From the NCBI RefSeq assembly GCF_001435845.1, contig NZ_CM003596.1:2837298-2901297 (forward strand): a stretch of 64,000 nt of DNA. Reading direction: 5' to 3'. This DNA comes from Psychrobacter sp. P11G3. GTDB taxonomy: Bacteria; Pseudomonadota; Gammaproteobacteria; Pseudomonadales; Moraxellaceae. Numbering within the stretch: the first letter of the stretch is position 1; every line of letters begins with the position of its first letter. The translations under genes were made by a program, and so were the position numbers. A model generated the notes under the pieces. It saw only the letters and a program-made list of their open reading frames with translations, ran no database searches and was not told the origin of the DNA. Shown here in pieces: positions 32,801-43,596 of the stretch.

Positions 32801-34012
32801 ATCTGCGTTGAAGAACATGCTTTCGAACAGTTTCTCAGCAGTCTCAACCGTTGGTGGCTCACCTGGACGCATGACTTTGTAGATTTCGATCAACGCTTCT
32901 TCACGACTTGAGGTGCTATCAGCACGTAGCGTATCGGCAATATAACTACCTTGGTCGATATCATTCGTGAATAGAATGCTGAACTCTTTGATGGCACCAC
33001 TGGCTTCAAATGAGTTCAATTTTACCAATAACTCATGGTCGATTGGCGTGTTTGCTTTAGCGATGATTTCGTCATTAACAACGATGTCTTCGGCTAAAAT
33101 ACGCTCGTACAGATACTCATCAGGCACAGCAATCTTCGTCATACCTGCTTCTTCAAGCTGACGGATACGGCGTGCATTGATACGTTTGCCCTGCTCTACA
33201 ATAACGTCACCTTCAGGTGATACGATATCAAACTGAGCCATTTCGCCACGTAGACGATCAGCAACTAAATCAATTTCAAACTGCTCTTCGCCTTTATAAA
33301 CAGCCACTTTATCAAAGAATAAATCTAGGATTTCAGAAGTTGTTAGACCAAGTGCGCGTAGAATGATTGACGCAAGTAATTTACGGCGACGGTCAATACG
33401 AGCAAATACTAAATCTTTTGCATCAAATTCAAAGTCTAACCATGAACCACGGTAAGGAATAATGCGTGCGTTATAAAGCACTTTACCACTTGAATGCGAT
33501 TTACCTTTATCATGATCAAAGAATACACCAGGTGAACGATGTAGCTGAGAGACGATAACACGCTCAGTACCATTGATGATAAAGGTACCGTTAGCAGTCA
33601 TCAAAGGCATCTCGCCCATATAGACGCTTTGCTCGCGGATATCTTTGATAGCAGCTTTGCTATCTTTGTCTTTGCTGTCTTTGTCTTTGATGATCAAACG
33701 GATTTTGACACGCATCGGCGCCGCAAACGTTGAACCACGTAAGATACACTCACGCTCATCAAATTCAGGCGTGCCTAAATAGTACTCAACAAATTGCAAC
33801 TCAGCGTTACCAGAGTGACTCTCAATTGGGAAAATAGAGGAATACGCAGCTTGCAAACCAGTATTCTCACGAGCTTTTGGCTTTTTGTGCTCTTGCAAAA
33901 ATTGCTCGTAAGAATCTACTTGAATAGACAGTAAATAGGGAACGTCCATTACAGTGGGCAATTCAGCAAAACTTTTGCGAATACGCTTTTTTTCAGTATA
34001 AGAATATGCCAT
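29894..34012 (-). CDS. rpoB: DNA-directed RNA polymerase subunit beta
   Basis: A 1372-residue beta subunit. The rifampicin region reads [17 protein letters not shown] followed by [13 protein letters not shown], with the usual Asp, His and Ser residues intact, as in drug-sensitive strains. [17 protein letters not shown] and the C-terminal [11 protein letters not shown] are universal beta motifs. A small [10 protein letters not shown] repeat (about residues 111-120) is a minor lineage feature. ATG at 34012 has AAGGA upstream. A 764-bp spacer with an attenuator separates it from rplL. Confidence 0.99.
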   Translation of the reverse strand: MAYSYTEKKRIRKSFAELPTVMDVPYLLSIQVDSYEQFLQEHKKPKARENTGLQAAYSSIFPIESHSGNAELQFVEYYLGTPEFDERECILRGSTFAAPMRVKIRLIIKDKDSKDKDSKAAIKDIREQSVYMGEMPLMTANGTFIINGTERVIVSQLHRSPGVFFDHDKGKSHSSGKVLYNARIIPYRGSWLDFEFDAKDLVFARIDRRRKLLASIILRALGLTTSEILDLFFDKVAVYKGEEQFEIDLVADRLRGEMAQFDIVSPEGDVIVEQGKRINARRIRQLEEAGMTKIAVPDEYLYERILAEDIVVNDEIIAKANTPIDHELLVKLNSFEASGAIKEFSILFTNDIDQGSYIADTLRADSTSSREEALIEIYKVMRPGEPPTVETAEKLFESMFFNADRYDLSNVGRMKFNRRLGLEFDNTDDPDVQRERSVLTNDDIVNVLKELIEIRNGRGDVDDIDHLGNRRIRSVGEMAENQFRVGLVRVERAVKERLSSAESDNLSPQDLINSKPVAAAVKEFFGSSQLSQFMDQNNPLSEVTHKRRVSALGPGGLTRERAGFEVRDVHDTHYGRVCPIETPEGPNIGLINSLATFAKTNSFGFLETPYRRVVDGKVTDVIEYLSAIEEVGTVIAQADSPMTEDGALSDEMVSVRSYGEFVRMPPEKVTHMDVSPSQVVSVAAGLIPFLEHDDANRALMGSNMQRQAVPTLRADKPLVGTGMERHVARDSGVCVIAKRGGVIEDVDASRIVVRVNEDEMTAGEAGIDIYNLIKYTRSNQNTCINQRIIVNQGDEIALGDILADGPSTDLGELALGQNIRIAFMPWNGYNFEDSILLSEKVVKEDRFTTIHIQELTCVARDTKLGTEEITADIPNVGEAALSSLDEAGIVYIGAEVDAGDILVGKVTPKGETQLTPEEKLLRAIFGEKAADVKDTSLRVPTSSKGTVIDVQVFTRDGVEKDARARAIEKSQLDSYRKDLKEELRIFEEAARGRIGNLLDGQKVSGGAGLKAGTVMALADMKDMSLETLLDIQPVEEEISERLTQIADYLVDKQKDIDVKFAEKKRKLTAGDDLQHGVQKIVKVYLAVKRRIQPGDKMAGRHGNKGVVSRIMPVEDMPYDENGNTVDIVLNPLGVPSRMNIGQVLETHLGMAAKGLGEKIDGMLKSQAAIKELRDFLDKIYNQVGGEQVDLDSLSDDDIMALADNLRGGVPMGTAVFDGARESQVKDLLELAGMDRDGQQTLYDGRTGQKFDRKVTVGYMYMLKLNHLVDDKMHARSTGSYSLVTQQPLGGKAQFGGQRFGEMEVWALEAYGATYTLQEMLTVKSDDVEGRTRMYKNIVDGEQYMDPGMPESFNVLTKEIKSLGINIELKQSN

Positions 34013-34776
34013 CGAGAGTCCTTACAGTAAACGTGGAAACAAATTAAAAGCGTGGCCAGTATGCATAAATACGATGCAAACGTGGCGACGTAAACGATAA
34101 TATAAAACGGGTCTTCGTGTTCAGTTCATGTCTTTTCTGTCAATTACTACTTTACTCTTCAGTGCTTACCTAGCACACTTCACTTAATCTCGTCGTTGCT
34201 TGCTAGATTCATGGTAAGTGAATCAGTCTATATGACTGTTGCAACCAAAAAATTCAATATTATATAATCTATAACGCATTGCCTATCAGGCATAATTTAC
34301 AAATACATTGCTAGGAAATAATGTCTATTAAGATTACATCCATACCACTTGCCATCTAGACTACTTATTACCGAACTATGTTCCCTACACATACAAACTG
34401 TCTATGAGACTAAATATCGACAGTCATGCCACACCAAGTAGGCAACTTATGATCAACAGCTGTTTTAAGAATACCGCTTTTTTCAGGATTAATAATCGGG
34501 GTAACTATAACTTTTAGAATCAGTATAAACTATAGTGTTGATAGGAAAGCATGCAGACACAAAAAAATGCCAAACATCTACAGACGTTTAGCTCATATTA
34601 ACTGATTTCAAAAACTGGCATGTGTGCTTGCATGTATATCGTCTGTCCTTTTGATGGGTATCCACCGTGATGTTGCATACGTATGTTGGCAGACACAAAA
34701 GGTCAAGCTACGAATTATAGTAAAAAAAAGCTGGCAATGCAAGGCATTACCAGCTTTTTTTCGTACAGTGTTAAAC
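34013..34776. other. Long rplL-rpoB intergenic region
   Basis: At 764 bp this is much longer than the E. coli counterpart (about 320 bp). It contains the attenuator at 34722-34761, the 12-mer GCAGACACAAAA twice (34553-34564 and 34689-34700) and a widely spaced ATGCCA/TGGCAT pair near 34566-34622 that could form a processing hairpin. No ORF with a ribosome-binding site is seen. A TTGACA is present on the minus strand near 34140, but without a good -10. Confidence 0.5.
34722..34761 (-). terminator. rplL-rpoB attenuator/terminator
   Basis: A long stem (AAAAAAAGCTGG-AATGC with GCATT-CCAGCTTTTTTT, one unpaired base on each side) ends in T7 on the minus strand, about 15 bp after the rplL stop. At this place in other bacteria partial termination lowers rpoBC expression relative to L7/L12. 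Confidence 0.88.
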
Positions 34777-35148
34777 TTATTTTAGTTCAACAGTTGCACC
34801 AGCTTCTTCAAGTTTCTTTTTCAACTCTTCAGCTTCAGCTTTAGATGCGCCTTCTTTGATTGGAGCTGGAGCGCTTTCAACCAAATCTTTCGCTTCTTTT
34901 AGGCCAAGACCAGTAGCTTCACGTACGGCTTTAATTACGCCAACTTTCTTCTCGCCAAAGCTGGCAAGAACTACGTCAAACTCGTCTTTTTCTTCAGCAG
35001 CAGCAGCAGCAGGACCAGCAGCAGCAGGTGCAGCAGCAACAGCAGCTGTTACGCCGAATTTTTCTTCCATGTCGCTGATTAACTCAACGATATCCATTAC
35101 TGACATTTCAGCGATTGCATTTAACACGTCATCTTTAGATAGTGCCAT
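34777..35148 (-). CDS. rplL: 50S ribosomal protein L7/L12
   Basis: A 123-residue acidic stalk protein. The N-terminal dimerisation domain ([21 protein letters not shown]) is followed by an Ala/Pro-rich hinge at about 36-52, then the globular C-terminal domain that contacts elongation factors ([37 protein letters not shown]). It is the distal gene of rplJ-rplL and is followed directly by an attenuator. A good ribosome-binding site precedes ATG. Confidence 0.99.
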   Translation of the reverse strand: MALSKDDVLNAIAEMSVMDIVELISDMEEKFGVTAAVAAAPAAAGPAAAAAEEKDEFDVVLASFGEKKVGVIKAVREATGLGLKEAKDLVESAPAPIKEGASKAEAEELKKKLEEAGATVELK

Positions 35149-35268
35149 GAGAACTCTCCGTTATCTGATAAAAATTAATTGATTCTAATATCGCCTTGGT
35201 TGCTTGCCTAATGTGACAATAAAATGCAACCAAAATTAGCGATGTTAAAGTTACGTTAAAACAAGCAA

Positions 35269-35796
35269 TTAAGCAGCTTCTTTTGCGTCTTTGATTGCCG
35301 CTACAGTGCGAACGAACTTGCCAGGAACAGCGTTCATAGTCTGGACAAGCTTGGTCACTGGTGCATTCATAGTAGCCATCAAGATAGAGATTGCTTCGTC
35401 GCGAGTTGGTAGCTTCGATACGCGCTCTAGCTCTTCTGGACCATAAACTTCACCACCGACTGATACTAATTTGGTCTCTAAAGCTTTGTTATCTTTGCTG
35501 AAGTCGAAAACGACTCGAGCAGCAGATCCCAAATCTTCCATAGAGAAAGCCAAAAGTAGTGGACCAGTCATACGGTCTGACATGCTCTCAAACTTAGTGC
35601 CTTCAAAAGCGCGTTTTGCTAGTGTATTTTTTACCACTTTCAAAACAACACCTTTATCACGAGCTTGTTCGCGCAGCTTAGTAAGCTGTGCAACACCAAT
35701 ACCGTGATATTCGGCAGCTACTGCTGAGTAAGCATTAGCAGCAACTTCAGACACTTCAGCCACAACTTGTTGTTTTTGTTCTAGCGTTAATGCCAT
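35269..35796 (-). CDS. rplJ: 50S ribosomal protein L10
   Basis: A 175-residue stalk base protein that carries L7/L12 dimers. The opening MALTLEQKQQVVAEV, the 23S-binding LREQARDKGVVLKVVKNTLA and GPLLLAFS are family signatures. The C-terminal helix anchors L12 dimers. It is expected to bind the mRNA leader just upstream (35797-36253) and repress its own translation. AAGGAG precedes ATG. Confidence 0.99.
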   Translation of the reverse strand: MALTLEQKQQVVAEVSEVAANAYSAVAAEYHGIGVAQLTKLREQARDKGVVLKVVKNTLAKRAFEGTKFESMSDRMTGPLLLAFSMEDLGSAARVVFDFSKDNKALETKLVSVGGEVYGPEELERVSKLPTRDEAISILMATMNAPVTKLVQTMNAVPGKFVRTVAAIKDAKEAA

Positions 35797-36253
35797 AAGT
35801 TGACTCCTTTAATCTTATCAATCGACTTATAATAAAAGTGCCAAAAACAAGGTTTTTATGCGCTCAAACTGTAAGCTAAGACTGACTTGATACGACACAT
35901 TACCAACGGATTCAATTAATAAAAAAAGCATCTACTGGTAACGACTGATTACGGCACCGTTATCAGAATGACGTTGAGTAATAGTTTGAAAGTTATAAAT
36001 AACCTTATCGCCCTATTCGCTCGTGTCTTAAACTGTGTGGGCCACCGTCTGCGTAGGACAACTAAGATTTTCATCTGTCGTCGATTAACAAAAGTGACTT
36101 ATCATCATAAACAACTATCTGAAGATCGTTAACTATGACTCTAAACTACTCTCTACCTACGGTCTTAGACAGCGTAGCAAATACTACGCTGACCTAATTC
36201 TTTAAAAACTGTTTGTGTTTATCACTCAAAATATTTGAAGATAAAAACTTTAA
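35797..36253 (-). promoter_or_regulatory. rplJ leader, candidate L10-binding autoregulatory RNA
   Basis: This 457-bp gap precedes rplJ. On the minus strand a GC-richer part (about 36000-36065) reads CAGACGGTGGCCCACACAG then TTAAGACACGAG and GGGCGATAAGG, which resembles the kink-turn region of L10 leaders as I remember it. Nearer the gene, CTGATAACG/CGTTACCAG (35935-35966, one mismatch) is followed by T7 (35921-35927), like an attenuator. The assignment rests on position and partial resemblance and was not folded computationally. Confidence 0.45.
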
Positions 36254-36955
36254 TTATTTAGCAGTACGATAAGGAACAGCGTCGATCGTTAGACCTGGAC
36301 CCATCGTGCTAGACAAGGTAATTTTCTTAATGAAAGTACCTTTAGAAGTAGCAGGCTTAGCACGCTTTAGATCAGAAAGAATCGCTTGCGCGTTTTGCTC
36401 GATTTGATCAGCAGTGAAACCTACTTGGCCGATAGTTGCATGGATGATACCAGCTTTATCAACACGGTACTGAGCCTGACCAGCTTTCGCATTTGTCACA
36501 GCTTCAGCAACGTTTGGCGTTACTGTACCAACTTTAGGGTTAGGCATTAGACCACGTGGGCCTAGGATAGTACCTAACTGACCAACAACACGCATAGCAT
36601 CTGGAGCTGCGATAACAACATCAAAGTCCATATTACCGGCTTTGATTTGCTCTGCTAGGTCTTCAAAACCAACGATGTCTGCACCAGCTTCTTTAGCAGC
36701 TTCAGCAGCAGCGCCTTGAGCAAATACAGCAACGCGTTTGGTTTTACCAGTACCAGCAGGTAGGTTGGTTGCACCACGAACTACTTGATCAGATTTACGT
36801 GGGTCAACGCCCAAGTTTACTGCGATATCGATAGACTCTTTGAATTTTAGCGCTGGCAAATCGTTTAGGATTTGAACCGCTTCTTCAATAGTGTACTGTT
36901 TTTCGTTATCAATACGACTTTGAATTTCTTTTTGACGTTTGGTTAGCTTAGACAT
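36254..36955 (-). CDS. rplA: 50S ribosomal protein L1
   Basis: A 233-residue L1 stalk protein. It shows [37 protein letters not shown], and the conserved [19 protein letters not shown] with the RNA-contacting loop. It helps release deacylated tRNA from the E site and in related bacteria represses translation of rplK-rplA. The ATG overlaps the rplK stop by one base (TAATG), and GGAGG precedes it. Confidence 0.99.
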   Translation of the reverse strand: MSKLTKRQKEIQSRIDNEKQYTIEEAVQILNDLPALKFKESIDIAVNLGVDPRKSDQVVRGATNLPAGTGKTKRVAVFAQGAAAEAAKEAGADIVGFEDLAEQIKAGNMDFDVVIAAPDAMRVVGQLGTILGPRGLMPNPKVGTVTPNVAEAVTNAKAGQAQYRVDKAGIIHATIGQVGFTADQIEQNAQAILSDLKRAKPATSKGTFIKKITLSSTMGPGLTIDAVPYRTAK

Positions 36956-37386
36956 TATACACCCTCCACGGTAATACCCATTGAACGTGCAGTACCAGCG
37001 ATGGTACGGACAGCAGCGTCAAGATCAGCTGCAGTTAAATCTGCATTCTTAGTCTTAACGATGTCTTCTAGTTGTGCACGGTCAACTTTACCAACTTTAG
37101 CAGTGTTCGGTGTACCTGAACCTTTAGCAATACCAGCAGCCTTACGTAGTAAGTATGCAGCTGGTGGTGACTTCATGATGAAGGTAAAAGATTTGTCGCT
37201 GTATACTGTGATCTCAGTTGGGATCGGTAGACCTGGCTCTTGGCCTGAGGTCGCAGCGTTAAATTCTTTACAGAACGCCATGATGTTCACGCCTTTTTGA
37301 CCCAAAGCTGGACCAATAGGTGGTGAAGGATTTGCTTTGCCTGCAGGCACTTGCAGTTTGATGTAACCATCAATCTTCTTAGCCAT
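36955..37386 (-). CDS. rplK: 50S ribosomal protein L11
   Basis: A 143-residue protein of the GTPase-associated centre. It opens with the usual [22 protein letters not shown] motif and has the 23S-binding C-terminal domain ending [17 protein letters not shown]. It is needed for RelA-dependent stringent response in the family. Located 90 bp after nusG with a strong AGGAGAG ribosome-binding site. Confidence 0.99.
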   Translation of the reverse strand: MAKKIDGYIKLQVPAGKANPSPPIGPALGQKGVNIMAFCKEFNAATSGQEPGLPIPTEITVYSDKSFTFIMKSPPAAYLLRKAAGIAKGSGTPNTAKVGKVDRAQLEDIVKTKNADLTAADLDAAVRTIAGTARSMGITVEGV

Positions 37387-37476
37387 GATACTCTCCTAAA
37401 TGGGTGATAGCGCCAAATCAATGTGGTATATACCTAATTGACTAACAGCTCCCCGGTTGATGAATTTTTTGCTAAT

Positions 37477-38007
37477 TTAGTCTAGTTTTTCAACTTTACT
37501 AAATTCAAGCTCAACCTGCGTAGGTCGATTAAATACGTTTACCGTTAGATGTAGCTTAGACTTCTCGTAATCCACTTTTTCTACCAACCCTTTAAAGTCA
37601 GTAAATGGACCATCAATAACCAACAACTCTTCGCCCGGCTCAAATAGAGTCTTAGGACGTGGGTCAGTTTCAGTCTGGTTCAAACGGTTTAGAATGCGAT
37701 CAGCTTCTACTTGCGTAATCGGTGCAGGCATCTCAGGCGTACCACCGATGAAGCCCATAATACGAGGACAGTCTTTTACGATGTGCCAAGTATTGTCGTT
37801 CATTTCCATTTGGATCAATACATATCCAGGAAAGAACTTGCGCTCACTCTTACGTTTTTTGCCGTCTTTCATTTCGACGACTTCTTCAGTAGGAACCAAT
37901 ACATCACCGAATGACTCAGCAAAGTCACTACGGTTAATACGATCAGTTAATGAACGTTGTACTTGTTTTTCATATCCTGAAAACGCTTGGACAATATACC
38001 AACGCAT
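37477..38007 (-). CDS. nusG: Transcription elongation/antitermination factor NusG
   Basis: A 176-residue protein. The N-terminal NGN domain ([36 protein letters not shown]) binds RNA polymerase. The C-terminal KOW domain ([20 protein letters not shown]) binds Rho or S10. It sits between secE and rplK as in nearly all bacteria. AGGAG precedes ATG. Confidence 0.99.
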   Translation of the reverse strand: MRWYIVQAFSGYEKQVQRSLTDRINRSDFAESFGDVLVPTEEVVEMKDGKKRKSERKFFPGYVLIQMEMNDNTWHIVKDCPRIMGFIGGTPEMPAPITQVEADRILNRLNQTETDPRPKTLFEPGEELLVIDGPFTDFKGLVEKVDYEKSKLHLTVNVFNRPTQVELEFSKVEKLD

Positions 38008-38078
38008 ATCACGCTCCTGATCATTATAAATAAGTCGTTATGAGTAAATGTCTCGCTAATAGTCACTAATACGTGCTA

Positions 38079-38564
38079 TTAACCGATAAAGATACCAACG
38101 AACCAATTAAAAAAGTTATCCAATAACCAAATAAAGAAACCAGCAATCGCAATCACAACAATCACTTGCCATGTATATTGAAAGGTTTCGTCTTTACCTG
38201 GCCATGTCACTCGGCGAAGCTCAACAGCAGCGTCTTTTAATAATATTTTAAAAGCACGGCCTTGATGCGTTAGCGCCAAACAAACTAATGCAAATACAAC
38301 AAGTGCGACAATAATACCAATACGTACCCAGACATCGTTGGCAGGTTGCCAATAGCCGGGTAAATATTGATTTACTAGAGTCGCACCGATTAATACAGCT
38401 GCGGCAAGTAGCCACAAAATCAAATCTTTTATTGAGCCAGTCTTAGCCACTTCAACAGCAGTAGTACCGCTAGCTGAAACATGCTTATTTTTAGACAGCA
38501 TTCCACCAGCAACCGCCTTGGCATCAGATAACTTAGTCTCGAGGTTATCTTGATCATTGCTCAT
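38079..38564 (-). CDS. secE: Preprotein translocase subunit SecE
   Basis: A 161-residue inner-membrane protein with three hydrophobic helices (about 46-68, 78-99 and 131-160), as in the E. coli form, and a hydrophilic N-terminal extension of about 40 residues that makes it longer than usual. The conserved amphipathic segment ELRRVTWPGKDE lies just before the last helix. It stabilises SecY in the translocon. It follows tRNA-Trp by about 50 bp and probably shares its promoter. Confidence 0.97.
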   Translation of the reverse strand: MSNDQDNLETKLSDAKAVAGGMLSKNKHVSASGTTAVEVAKTGSIKDLILWLLAAAVLIGATLVNQYLPGYWQPANDVWVRIGIIVALVVFALVCLALTHQGRAFKILLKDAAVELRRVTWPGKDETFQYTWQVIVVIAIAGFFIWLLDNFFNWFVGIFIG

Positions 38565-38615
38565 AAAGAACTCGCTTCGGAGATGGTGGGGTACAACAAA
38601 GATGTGATAAGAAGA

Positions 38616-38691
38616 TGGCAGGCGATGTAGGACTCGAACCTACAACCCTCGGTTTTGGAGACCGATGCTCTACCAATTGAGCCAATCGCCT
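38616..38691 (-). tRNA. tRNA-Trp (anticodon CCA)
   Basis: A complete 76-nt cloverleaf including the encoded 3' CCA. The acceptor arms AGGCGAT and ATCGCCT pair. The D-arm is GCTCAATTGGTAGAGC, the anticodon stem-loop TCGGTCTCCAAAACCGA has CCA in the loop, and the T-loop is GGTTCGAGTCC. The position between tuf and secE is conserved in gammaproteobacteria. Confidence 0.97.
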
Positions 38692-38709
38692 ATGGGTGTA
38701 AAGGACAGC

Positions 38710-38737
38710 ATTATACAATATTTAGCATAGAATGCAA
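38710..38737 (-). promoter_or_regulatory. Promoter of tRNA-Trp-secE-nusG
   Basis: On the minus strand TTGCAT (38732-38737) and TATAAT (38710-38715) are separated by 16 bp. Transcription would begin about 12 bp before the mature tRNA 5' end. Confidence 0.8.
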
Positions 38738-38950
38738 GCCCTTGACGGCAAAATTATTAATTTTACCTGATTTTGCACTGCCGCAATCTAAAATAGTTGC
38801 TAGCGTTAAGTGCAGCGATAATATAACAAGCTATGCTGCAGATTACAATATGCTATCTAACAAATAATTTTCTCTGTCACACATACAGCCAATTCATTAA
38901 TACACGCTAGGCATAATTCTATTTTCGATCATGCTTCAACTTTCTCCAAT

Positions 38951-38986
38951 AAAAAAAGGCCACCCTAAATAGGATGGCCTTTTTTA
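38951..38986 (-). terminator. Terminator of the str operon after tuf
   Basis: AAAAGGCCA-CCCT and AGG-TGGCCTTTT form an interrupted GC-rich stem, flanked by A7 and T7. It lies 35 bp beyond the tuf stop on the minus strand. Confidence 0.9.
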
Positions 38987-39020
38987 TGACTAATTCAAAA
39001 GCTCATTACTGAGACTTATA

Positions 39021-40211
39021 TTAGTTCAATACGTTAGCAACAACACCAGCGCCTACAGTACGGCCGCCTTCACGAATAGCGAAGCGAAGACCTTTGTCCA
39101 TAGCGATTGGGTGGATAAGCTCTACGCCCATCTCAACGTTATCGCCAGGCATTACCATTTCAGTACCGTCTTGTAATTGGATTGCGCCAGTTACGTCAGT
39201 AGTACGGAAGTAGAACTGTGGACGATAGCCGTTTAGGAATGGTGTGTGACGACCACCCTCTTCTTTTGACAATACATATACTTCAGCGTCAAACTTGGTA
39301 TGAGGAGTGATTGAACCTGGCTTAGCTAGTACTTGGCCACGTTGTACGTCTTCACGCTTAGTACCACGTAATAGTACGCCACAGTTTTCGCCTGCACGAC
39401 CTTCGTCAAGCAGTTTACGGAACATCTCTACACCAGTACAGGTGGTTTTTTGAGTGTCACGGATACCAACGATTTCGATCTCGTCGCCAACTTTAACGAT
39501 ACCAGATTCAACACGGCCTGTTACTACAGTACCACGACCTGAGATTGAGAATACGTCTTCGATTGGCATTAGGAATGCTTTGTCGATGTCACGCTCTGGC
39601 TCTGGGATGTAGGTGTCTAGTACGTTTAGTAGTTCTACAACAGCTGGTTGGCCGTATTTTTCTTCTGAGCCTTTTAGGGCTTCAGTAGCAGAACCTTTAA
39701 CGATAGGAGTGTCATCGCCTGGGAAGTCATAGTCGTTCAATAGTTCACGAACTTCCATTTCTACTAGTTCTAACAATTCTTCGTCATCAACCATGTCACA
39801 TTTGTTCATGAATACGATGATGTACGGTACGCCAACCTGACGTGAAAGCAAGATGTGCTCACGAGTCTGTGGCATTGGGCCGTCAGTTGCAGATACGACT
39901 AGGATTGCGCCGTCCATCTGGGCAGCACCAGTGATCATGTTTTTAACATAATCGGCGTGACCTGGGCAATCTACGTGAGCATAGTGACGGCTGTCTGTGT
40001 CATATTCTACGTGTGAGGTGTTGATTGTGATACCACGTGCTTTTTCTTCTGGTGCTGAGTCAATAGACGCGTAGTCTTTGGCTTCGCCACCAGAGGTGAT
40101 TGCAGCTACGGTTGCGATTGCAGCGGTAAGGGTTGTTTTACCATGGTCAACGTGTCCGATTGTACCGACGTTGACGTGTGGCTTGTTACGTTCAAACTTG
40201 GCCTTTGCCAT
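39021..40211 (-). CDS. tuf: Elongation factor Tu
   Basis: A 396-residue GTPase delivering aminoacyl-tRNA to the ribosome. G1 is [10 protein letters not shown], the switch I region has [16 protein letters not shown]3 is DCPGHADY, G4 is NKCD. The domain II/III segment [14 protein letters not shown] and the C-terminal [11 protein letters not shown] are typical. It is the last gene of rpsL-rpsG-fusA-tuf. GAGGAAA precedes ATG. A second tuf copy may exist elsewhere but is not in this window. Confidence 0.99.
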   Translation of the reverse strand: MAKAKFERNKPHVNVGTIGHVDHGKTTLTAAIATVAAITSGGEAKDYASIDSAPEEKARGITINTSHVEYDTDSRHYAHVDCPGHADYVKNMITGAAQMDGAILVVSATDGPMPQTREHILLSRQVGVPYIIVFMNKCDMVDDEELLELVEMEVRELLNDYDFPGDDTPIVKGSATEALKGSEEKYGQPAVVELLNVLDTYIPEPERDIDKAFLMPIEDVFSISGRGTVVTGRVESGIVKVGDEIEIVGIRDTQKTTCTGVEMFRKLLDEGRAGENCGVLLRGTKREDVQRGQVLAKPGSITPHTKFDAEVYVLSKEEGGRHTPFLNGYRPQFYFRTTDVTGAIQLQDGTEMVMPGDNVEMGVELIHPIAMDKGLRFAIREGGRTVGAGVVANVLN

Positions 40212-40434
40212 GGGTATTTCCTCTTTTTTTGGGGTTCAAGACTTAACTCATATAAATATGATTATTAAGACGATTTTGACCACATTAAGATAATTGTTAA
40301 AAGGTTGCACATACTAATGTGCAGATATTATAAGAAAATCGCGGCCAATAACAAGTCTTTTAACAAGTTATTGGCGTATTCTTTAGTGACAATACACAGA
40401 CATACTCTATATTGTCACCTTTAGTAAGTTTTAT

Positions 40435-42561
40435 TTACTCGTCATCATCTTTAGAGTTGAACTTAGAGATGATTTCAGCAGCAACTGATTTTGGAATTTC
40501 AGCGTACTTTTGGAATTCCATTGAGTAAGTTGCACGGCCTTGTGACATAGAGCGCATTTGAGTGGCATAACCAAACATTTCCGCTAATGGTACTTCGGCA
40601 CGAATCTGTTTAGTACCGCCAGGTAGATCTTCCATACCCTGTACCAAACCACGACGACGGTTAAGATCGCCCATAATGTCGCCCATGTAGTCTTCAGGTG
40701 TTTCAACTTCTACTTTCATTACTGGCTCAAGTAGCGCTGGATCAGCTGCTAAGAAACCTTTTCTGAAGGCCATAGAACCAGCCATCTTAAATGACAATTC
40801 ATCAGAGTCAACGTCATGATAAGAACCATCATACAAGGTCGCTTTTACGCCAACTACTGGGTAGCCTGCAAGTACGCCGTTTTTCATGCGCTCTTGGATA
40901 CCTTTATCAACAGCACCGTGGAATTCTTTTGGTACAGTACCACCAACAACTTCTTCAGCGAATTCATATTCAGTGTCGCCAGCTGGATCAAGTGGCTCAA
41001 GACGTAACCATACGTGACCAAACTTACCACGACCACCTGTTTGACGTACGAATTTGCCTTCTTGTTCAACAGTGTTACGAATCGTCTCACGATAAGCAAC
41101 CTGAGGTGCACCGATGTTTGCTTCAACGTTGAATTCACGCTTCATACGGTCAACAAGAATCTCTAGATGTAGCTCACCCATACCACTGATGATTGTCTGA
41201 CCAGATTCTTCGTCAGTGTGTACACGGAACGATGGATCTTCTTTTGCCAAACGGCCAAGAGCGATTGACATTTTTTCTTGGTCAGCTTTGGTCTTTGGCT
41301 CAACAGCTAGAGAGATAACTGGATCTGGGAATTCCATACGCTCAAGAGTGATCACGTTGTCTTCATCACATAGCGTATCACCAGTAGTCACATCTTTCAT
41401 GCCGACTAGAGCTGCGATATCACCAGTACGAATCTCTGCAAGCTCTTCTTGAGAGTTTGCCATCATCTGTACGATACGGCCAACACGCTCACGCTTCATC
41501 TTAACTGGGTTATAAACACTGCTACCCTGCTTCATTACACCAGAATAAACACGTACGAAGGTTAGGTTACCAACGAATTTGTCATTCATGATTTTGAACG
41601 CTAGTGCTGAGAAAGGTGCTTCATCTGATGCTTCACGGCTGCCTTCGCTTTCGTCTTTGTCATCAAGAATACCTTTAATAGCAGGTACGTCGATTGGTGC
41701 AGGTAGATACTGAATAACGGCATCTAGCATCTTTTGTACACCTTTGTTCTTAAAGGCAGTACCACAAAGAAGCGGGATGATTTCGTTATCGATAGTTAAC
41801 TGACGAATAGCACCGTGAATTTGTTCTACAGTCAATTCACCGTTTTCTAGGTATTCGTTCATCAACTCTTCGTTTGCTTCAGCAGCGCTTTCTACAAGGT
41901 GCTCGCGGTATTCTGCTGCTTTTTCTTGTAGTTCAGTTGGGATTTCGCGCTCATCATACTGCATACCTTGAGACGCTTCGTCCCAATAGATAGCTTTCAT
42001 GGTCACTAGATCAACAACGCCTTCGAAGTCATCTTCTTTACCGATTGGGATAACCAATGGTACAGGGTTGCCGCCTAAGCGAGTTTTGATCTGTTCGATA
42101 ACACGATAGAAATCAGCACCAACACGATCCATTTTGTTTACAAATGCAAGACGTGGTACTTTATATTTGTTCGCCTGACGCCATACGGTCTCAGACTGTG
42201 GCTGAACGCCGCCTACTGCACAGTAAACCATGCAAGCGCCATCAAGTACACGCATAGAACGTTCAACTTCGATCGTGAAGTCAACGTGACCTGGGGTATC
42301 GATGATGTTGATACGGTGTTCGTCAAACTGTTTAGCCATACCTGACCAAAAACAAGTTGTTGCCGCTGAGGTAATAGTAATACCACGCTCTTGTTCTTGC
42401 TCCATCCAGTCCATAGTGGCTGCGCCATCATGTACTTCGCCAATTTTGTGGCTAACACCGGTATAGAATAAAACACGCTCTGTAGTGGTTGTCTTACCAG
42501 CATCGATGTGCGCTGAGATACCAATATTGCGATAGCGTTTTAGGGGAGTTTTACGAGCCAT
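40435..42561 (-). CDS. fusA: Elongation factor G
   Basis: A 708-residue translocase GTPase. G1 is [14 protein letters not shown]3 is [10 protein letters not shown]4 is NKMDR. Later come the domain III/IV segments [16 protein letters not shown] and [12 protein letters not shown]. An acidic stretch ([19 protein letters not shown]) lies in domain II. It drives ribosome translocation and recycling. It is the third gene of the str operon, with a 343-bp gap after rpsG. TAGGAAA precedes ATG. Confidence 0.99.
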   Translation of the reverse strand: MARKTPLKRYRNIGISAHIDAGKTTTTERVLFYTGVSHKIGEVHDGAATMDWMEQEQERGITITSAATTCFWSGMAKQFDEHRINIIDTPGHVDFTIEVERSMRVLDGACMVYCAVGGVQPQSETVWRQANKYKVPRLAFVNKMDRVGADFYRVIEQIKTRLGGNPVPLVIPIGKEDDFEGVVDLVTMKAIYWDEASQGMQYDEREIPTELQEKAAEYREHLVESAAEANEELMNEYLENGELTVEQIHGAIRQLTIDNEIIPLLCGTAFKNKGVQKMLDAVIQYLPAPIDVPAIKGILDDKDESEGSREASDEAPFSALAFKIMNDKFVGNLTFVRVYSGVMKQGSSVYNPVKMKRERVGRIVQMMANSQEELAEIRTGDIAALVGMKDVTTGDTLCDEDNVITLERMEFPDPVISLAVEPKTKADQEKMSIALGRLAKEDPSFRVHTDEESGQTIISGMGELHLEILVDRMKREFNVEANIGAPQVAYRETIRNTVEQEGKFVRQTGGRGKFGHVWLRLEPLDPAGDTEYEFAEEVVGGTVPKEFHGAVDKGIQERMKNGVLAGYPVVGVKATLYDGSYHDVDSDELSFKMAGSMAFRKGFLAADPALLEPVMKVEVETPEDYMGDIMGDLNRRRGLVQGMEDLPGGTKQIRAEVPLAEMFGYATQMRSMSQGRATYSMEFQKYAEIPKSVAAEIISKFNSKDDDE

Positions 42562-42904
42562 AGTGTTTTCCTAGGAAAAGTCGTGTATATAATAATGTAT
42601 TGTGTCTCTACCTCATACTCTATGACAAAGCGTTCAGCTTCGTAATATTACTTACTGATTATTGAGCCTAATACGGACAAAAAAAGAGCAAATACTAAGA
42701 ATAGTGCGGCATCAAATTTGGGATGCTCTCCAGCAAAAACTGTATTTGTTAAGAGAGACATCTGGATAGATGTCCGCCACCTCAGTCATCAATAAATAAC
42801 ATTTATATATGACCGAATGATGATGGCGGCAATCAATAGAATAAACAACAATGTAAGATTAAATGGCATGAGCCTCTAATCTCAAGCTACTATTAAAAAG
42901 TAGC
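42562..42904. other. rpsG-fusA intergenic region with two hairpins
   Basis: A 343-bp spacer within the str operon. It holds a perfect 8-bp hairpin AAGCTACT/AGTAGCTT (42884-42906) overlapping the rpsG stop, and a 7-bp GACATCT/AGATGTC tetraloop hairpin (42757-42774). Neither has a U-tract, so they look like processing or stability elements. No ORF is convincing. Confidence 0.5.
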
Positions 42905-43378
42905 TTAGAAACGGTAATGAGAGAATGCTTTGTTAGCATCTGCCATGCGGTGAACTTCGTCACGCTTTTTCATAGCAGCGCCTTTGCCATCAGCAGCATC
43001 ATTCAATTCGCCAGCTAAACGCAAAGCCATTGATTTTTCAGAACGCTTAGCAGCAGCTTCAGCTAACCAACGCATAGCCAATGCAGTACGACGGGAGGGG
43101 CGTACTTCCATTGGTACTTGATAGGTTGCACCGCCAACGCGGCGAGCTTTTACTTCTACCATTGGGCGTACATTTTCTAGCACTTCTTCGAAGAAAGATA
43201 CTGGATCTTCAACTTTACGCTTCTCACTTACTGTCTCAAGTGCACCGTAAACGATACGCTCAGCAGTAGATTTTTTACCATCACTCATTACATGGTTGAT
43301 GAATTTTGCAACAGTTTGGCTACCAAACTTAGGATCCGGTAGGATCTCACGGGCAGCAACGACGCGACGTCTTGGCAT
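42905..43378 (-). CDS. rpsG: 30S ribosomal protein S7
   Basis: A 157-residue head protein that nucleates 30S head assembly. [20 protein letters not shown] and [14 protein letters not shown] are family signatures. In E. coli it binds the rpsL-rpsG spacer to repress the operon. Here that spacer is 218 bp. AAGGAAA precedes ATG. Confidence 0.99.
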   Translation of the reverse strand: MPRRRVVAAREILPDPKFGSQTVAKFINHVMSDGKKSTAERIVYGALETVSEKRKVEDPVSFFEEVLENVRPMVEVKARRVGGATYQVPMEVRPSRRTALAMRWLAEAAAKRSEKSMALRLAGELNDAADGKGAAMKKRDEVHRMADANKAFSHYRF

Positions 43379-43596
43379 AATAAATTTCCTTATCTTCAGG
43401 AGTGTCTAACATTCACAACATCGACTACTTATCATTAGGATATAGCAGTGAGTTATCAGTTAGCCTTACTGCATGGTGGTATGTTTTAAGAGCAAATCAC
43501 AGATATATATTTATATAAAAGCGATATTACTACTGACACCAAACCCATGCACAGTTATTGGGTAGTGCAAAAAGCTTATCTAATAACGTTTAGTTA

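Larger units (their letters stand above)
38692..39020. other. tuf to tRNA-Trp intergenic region
   Basis: About 330 bp holding the tuf terminator (38951-38986) and the tRNA-Trp promoter (38710-38737). No other tRNA gene is present here, unlike the E. coli tufB locus, where four tRNAs precede tufB. Confidence 0.7.

Noticed and set aside
31152..33161. Several 60-100-codon plus-strand frames opposite rpoB, rpoC, gltB and fusA
   Set aside because: They are antisense frames produced by the codon pattern of highly expressed genes and lack start signals and protein-like features.
34130..34145. TTGACA on the minus strand upstream of rpoB as a promoter
   Set aside because: No acceptable -10 sequence occurs at 16-18 bp; the nearest TATATT is about 30 bp away.
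38616..38691. Possible additional tRNA genes near tuf
   Set aside because: Only one cloverleaf (tRNA-Trp) can be drawn between tuf and secE; the rest of the gap holds a terminator and a promoter.
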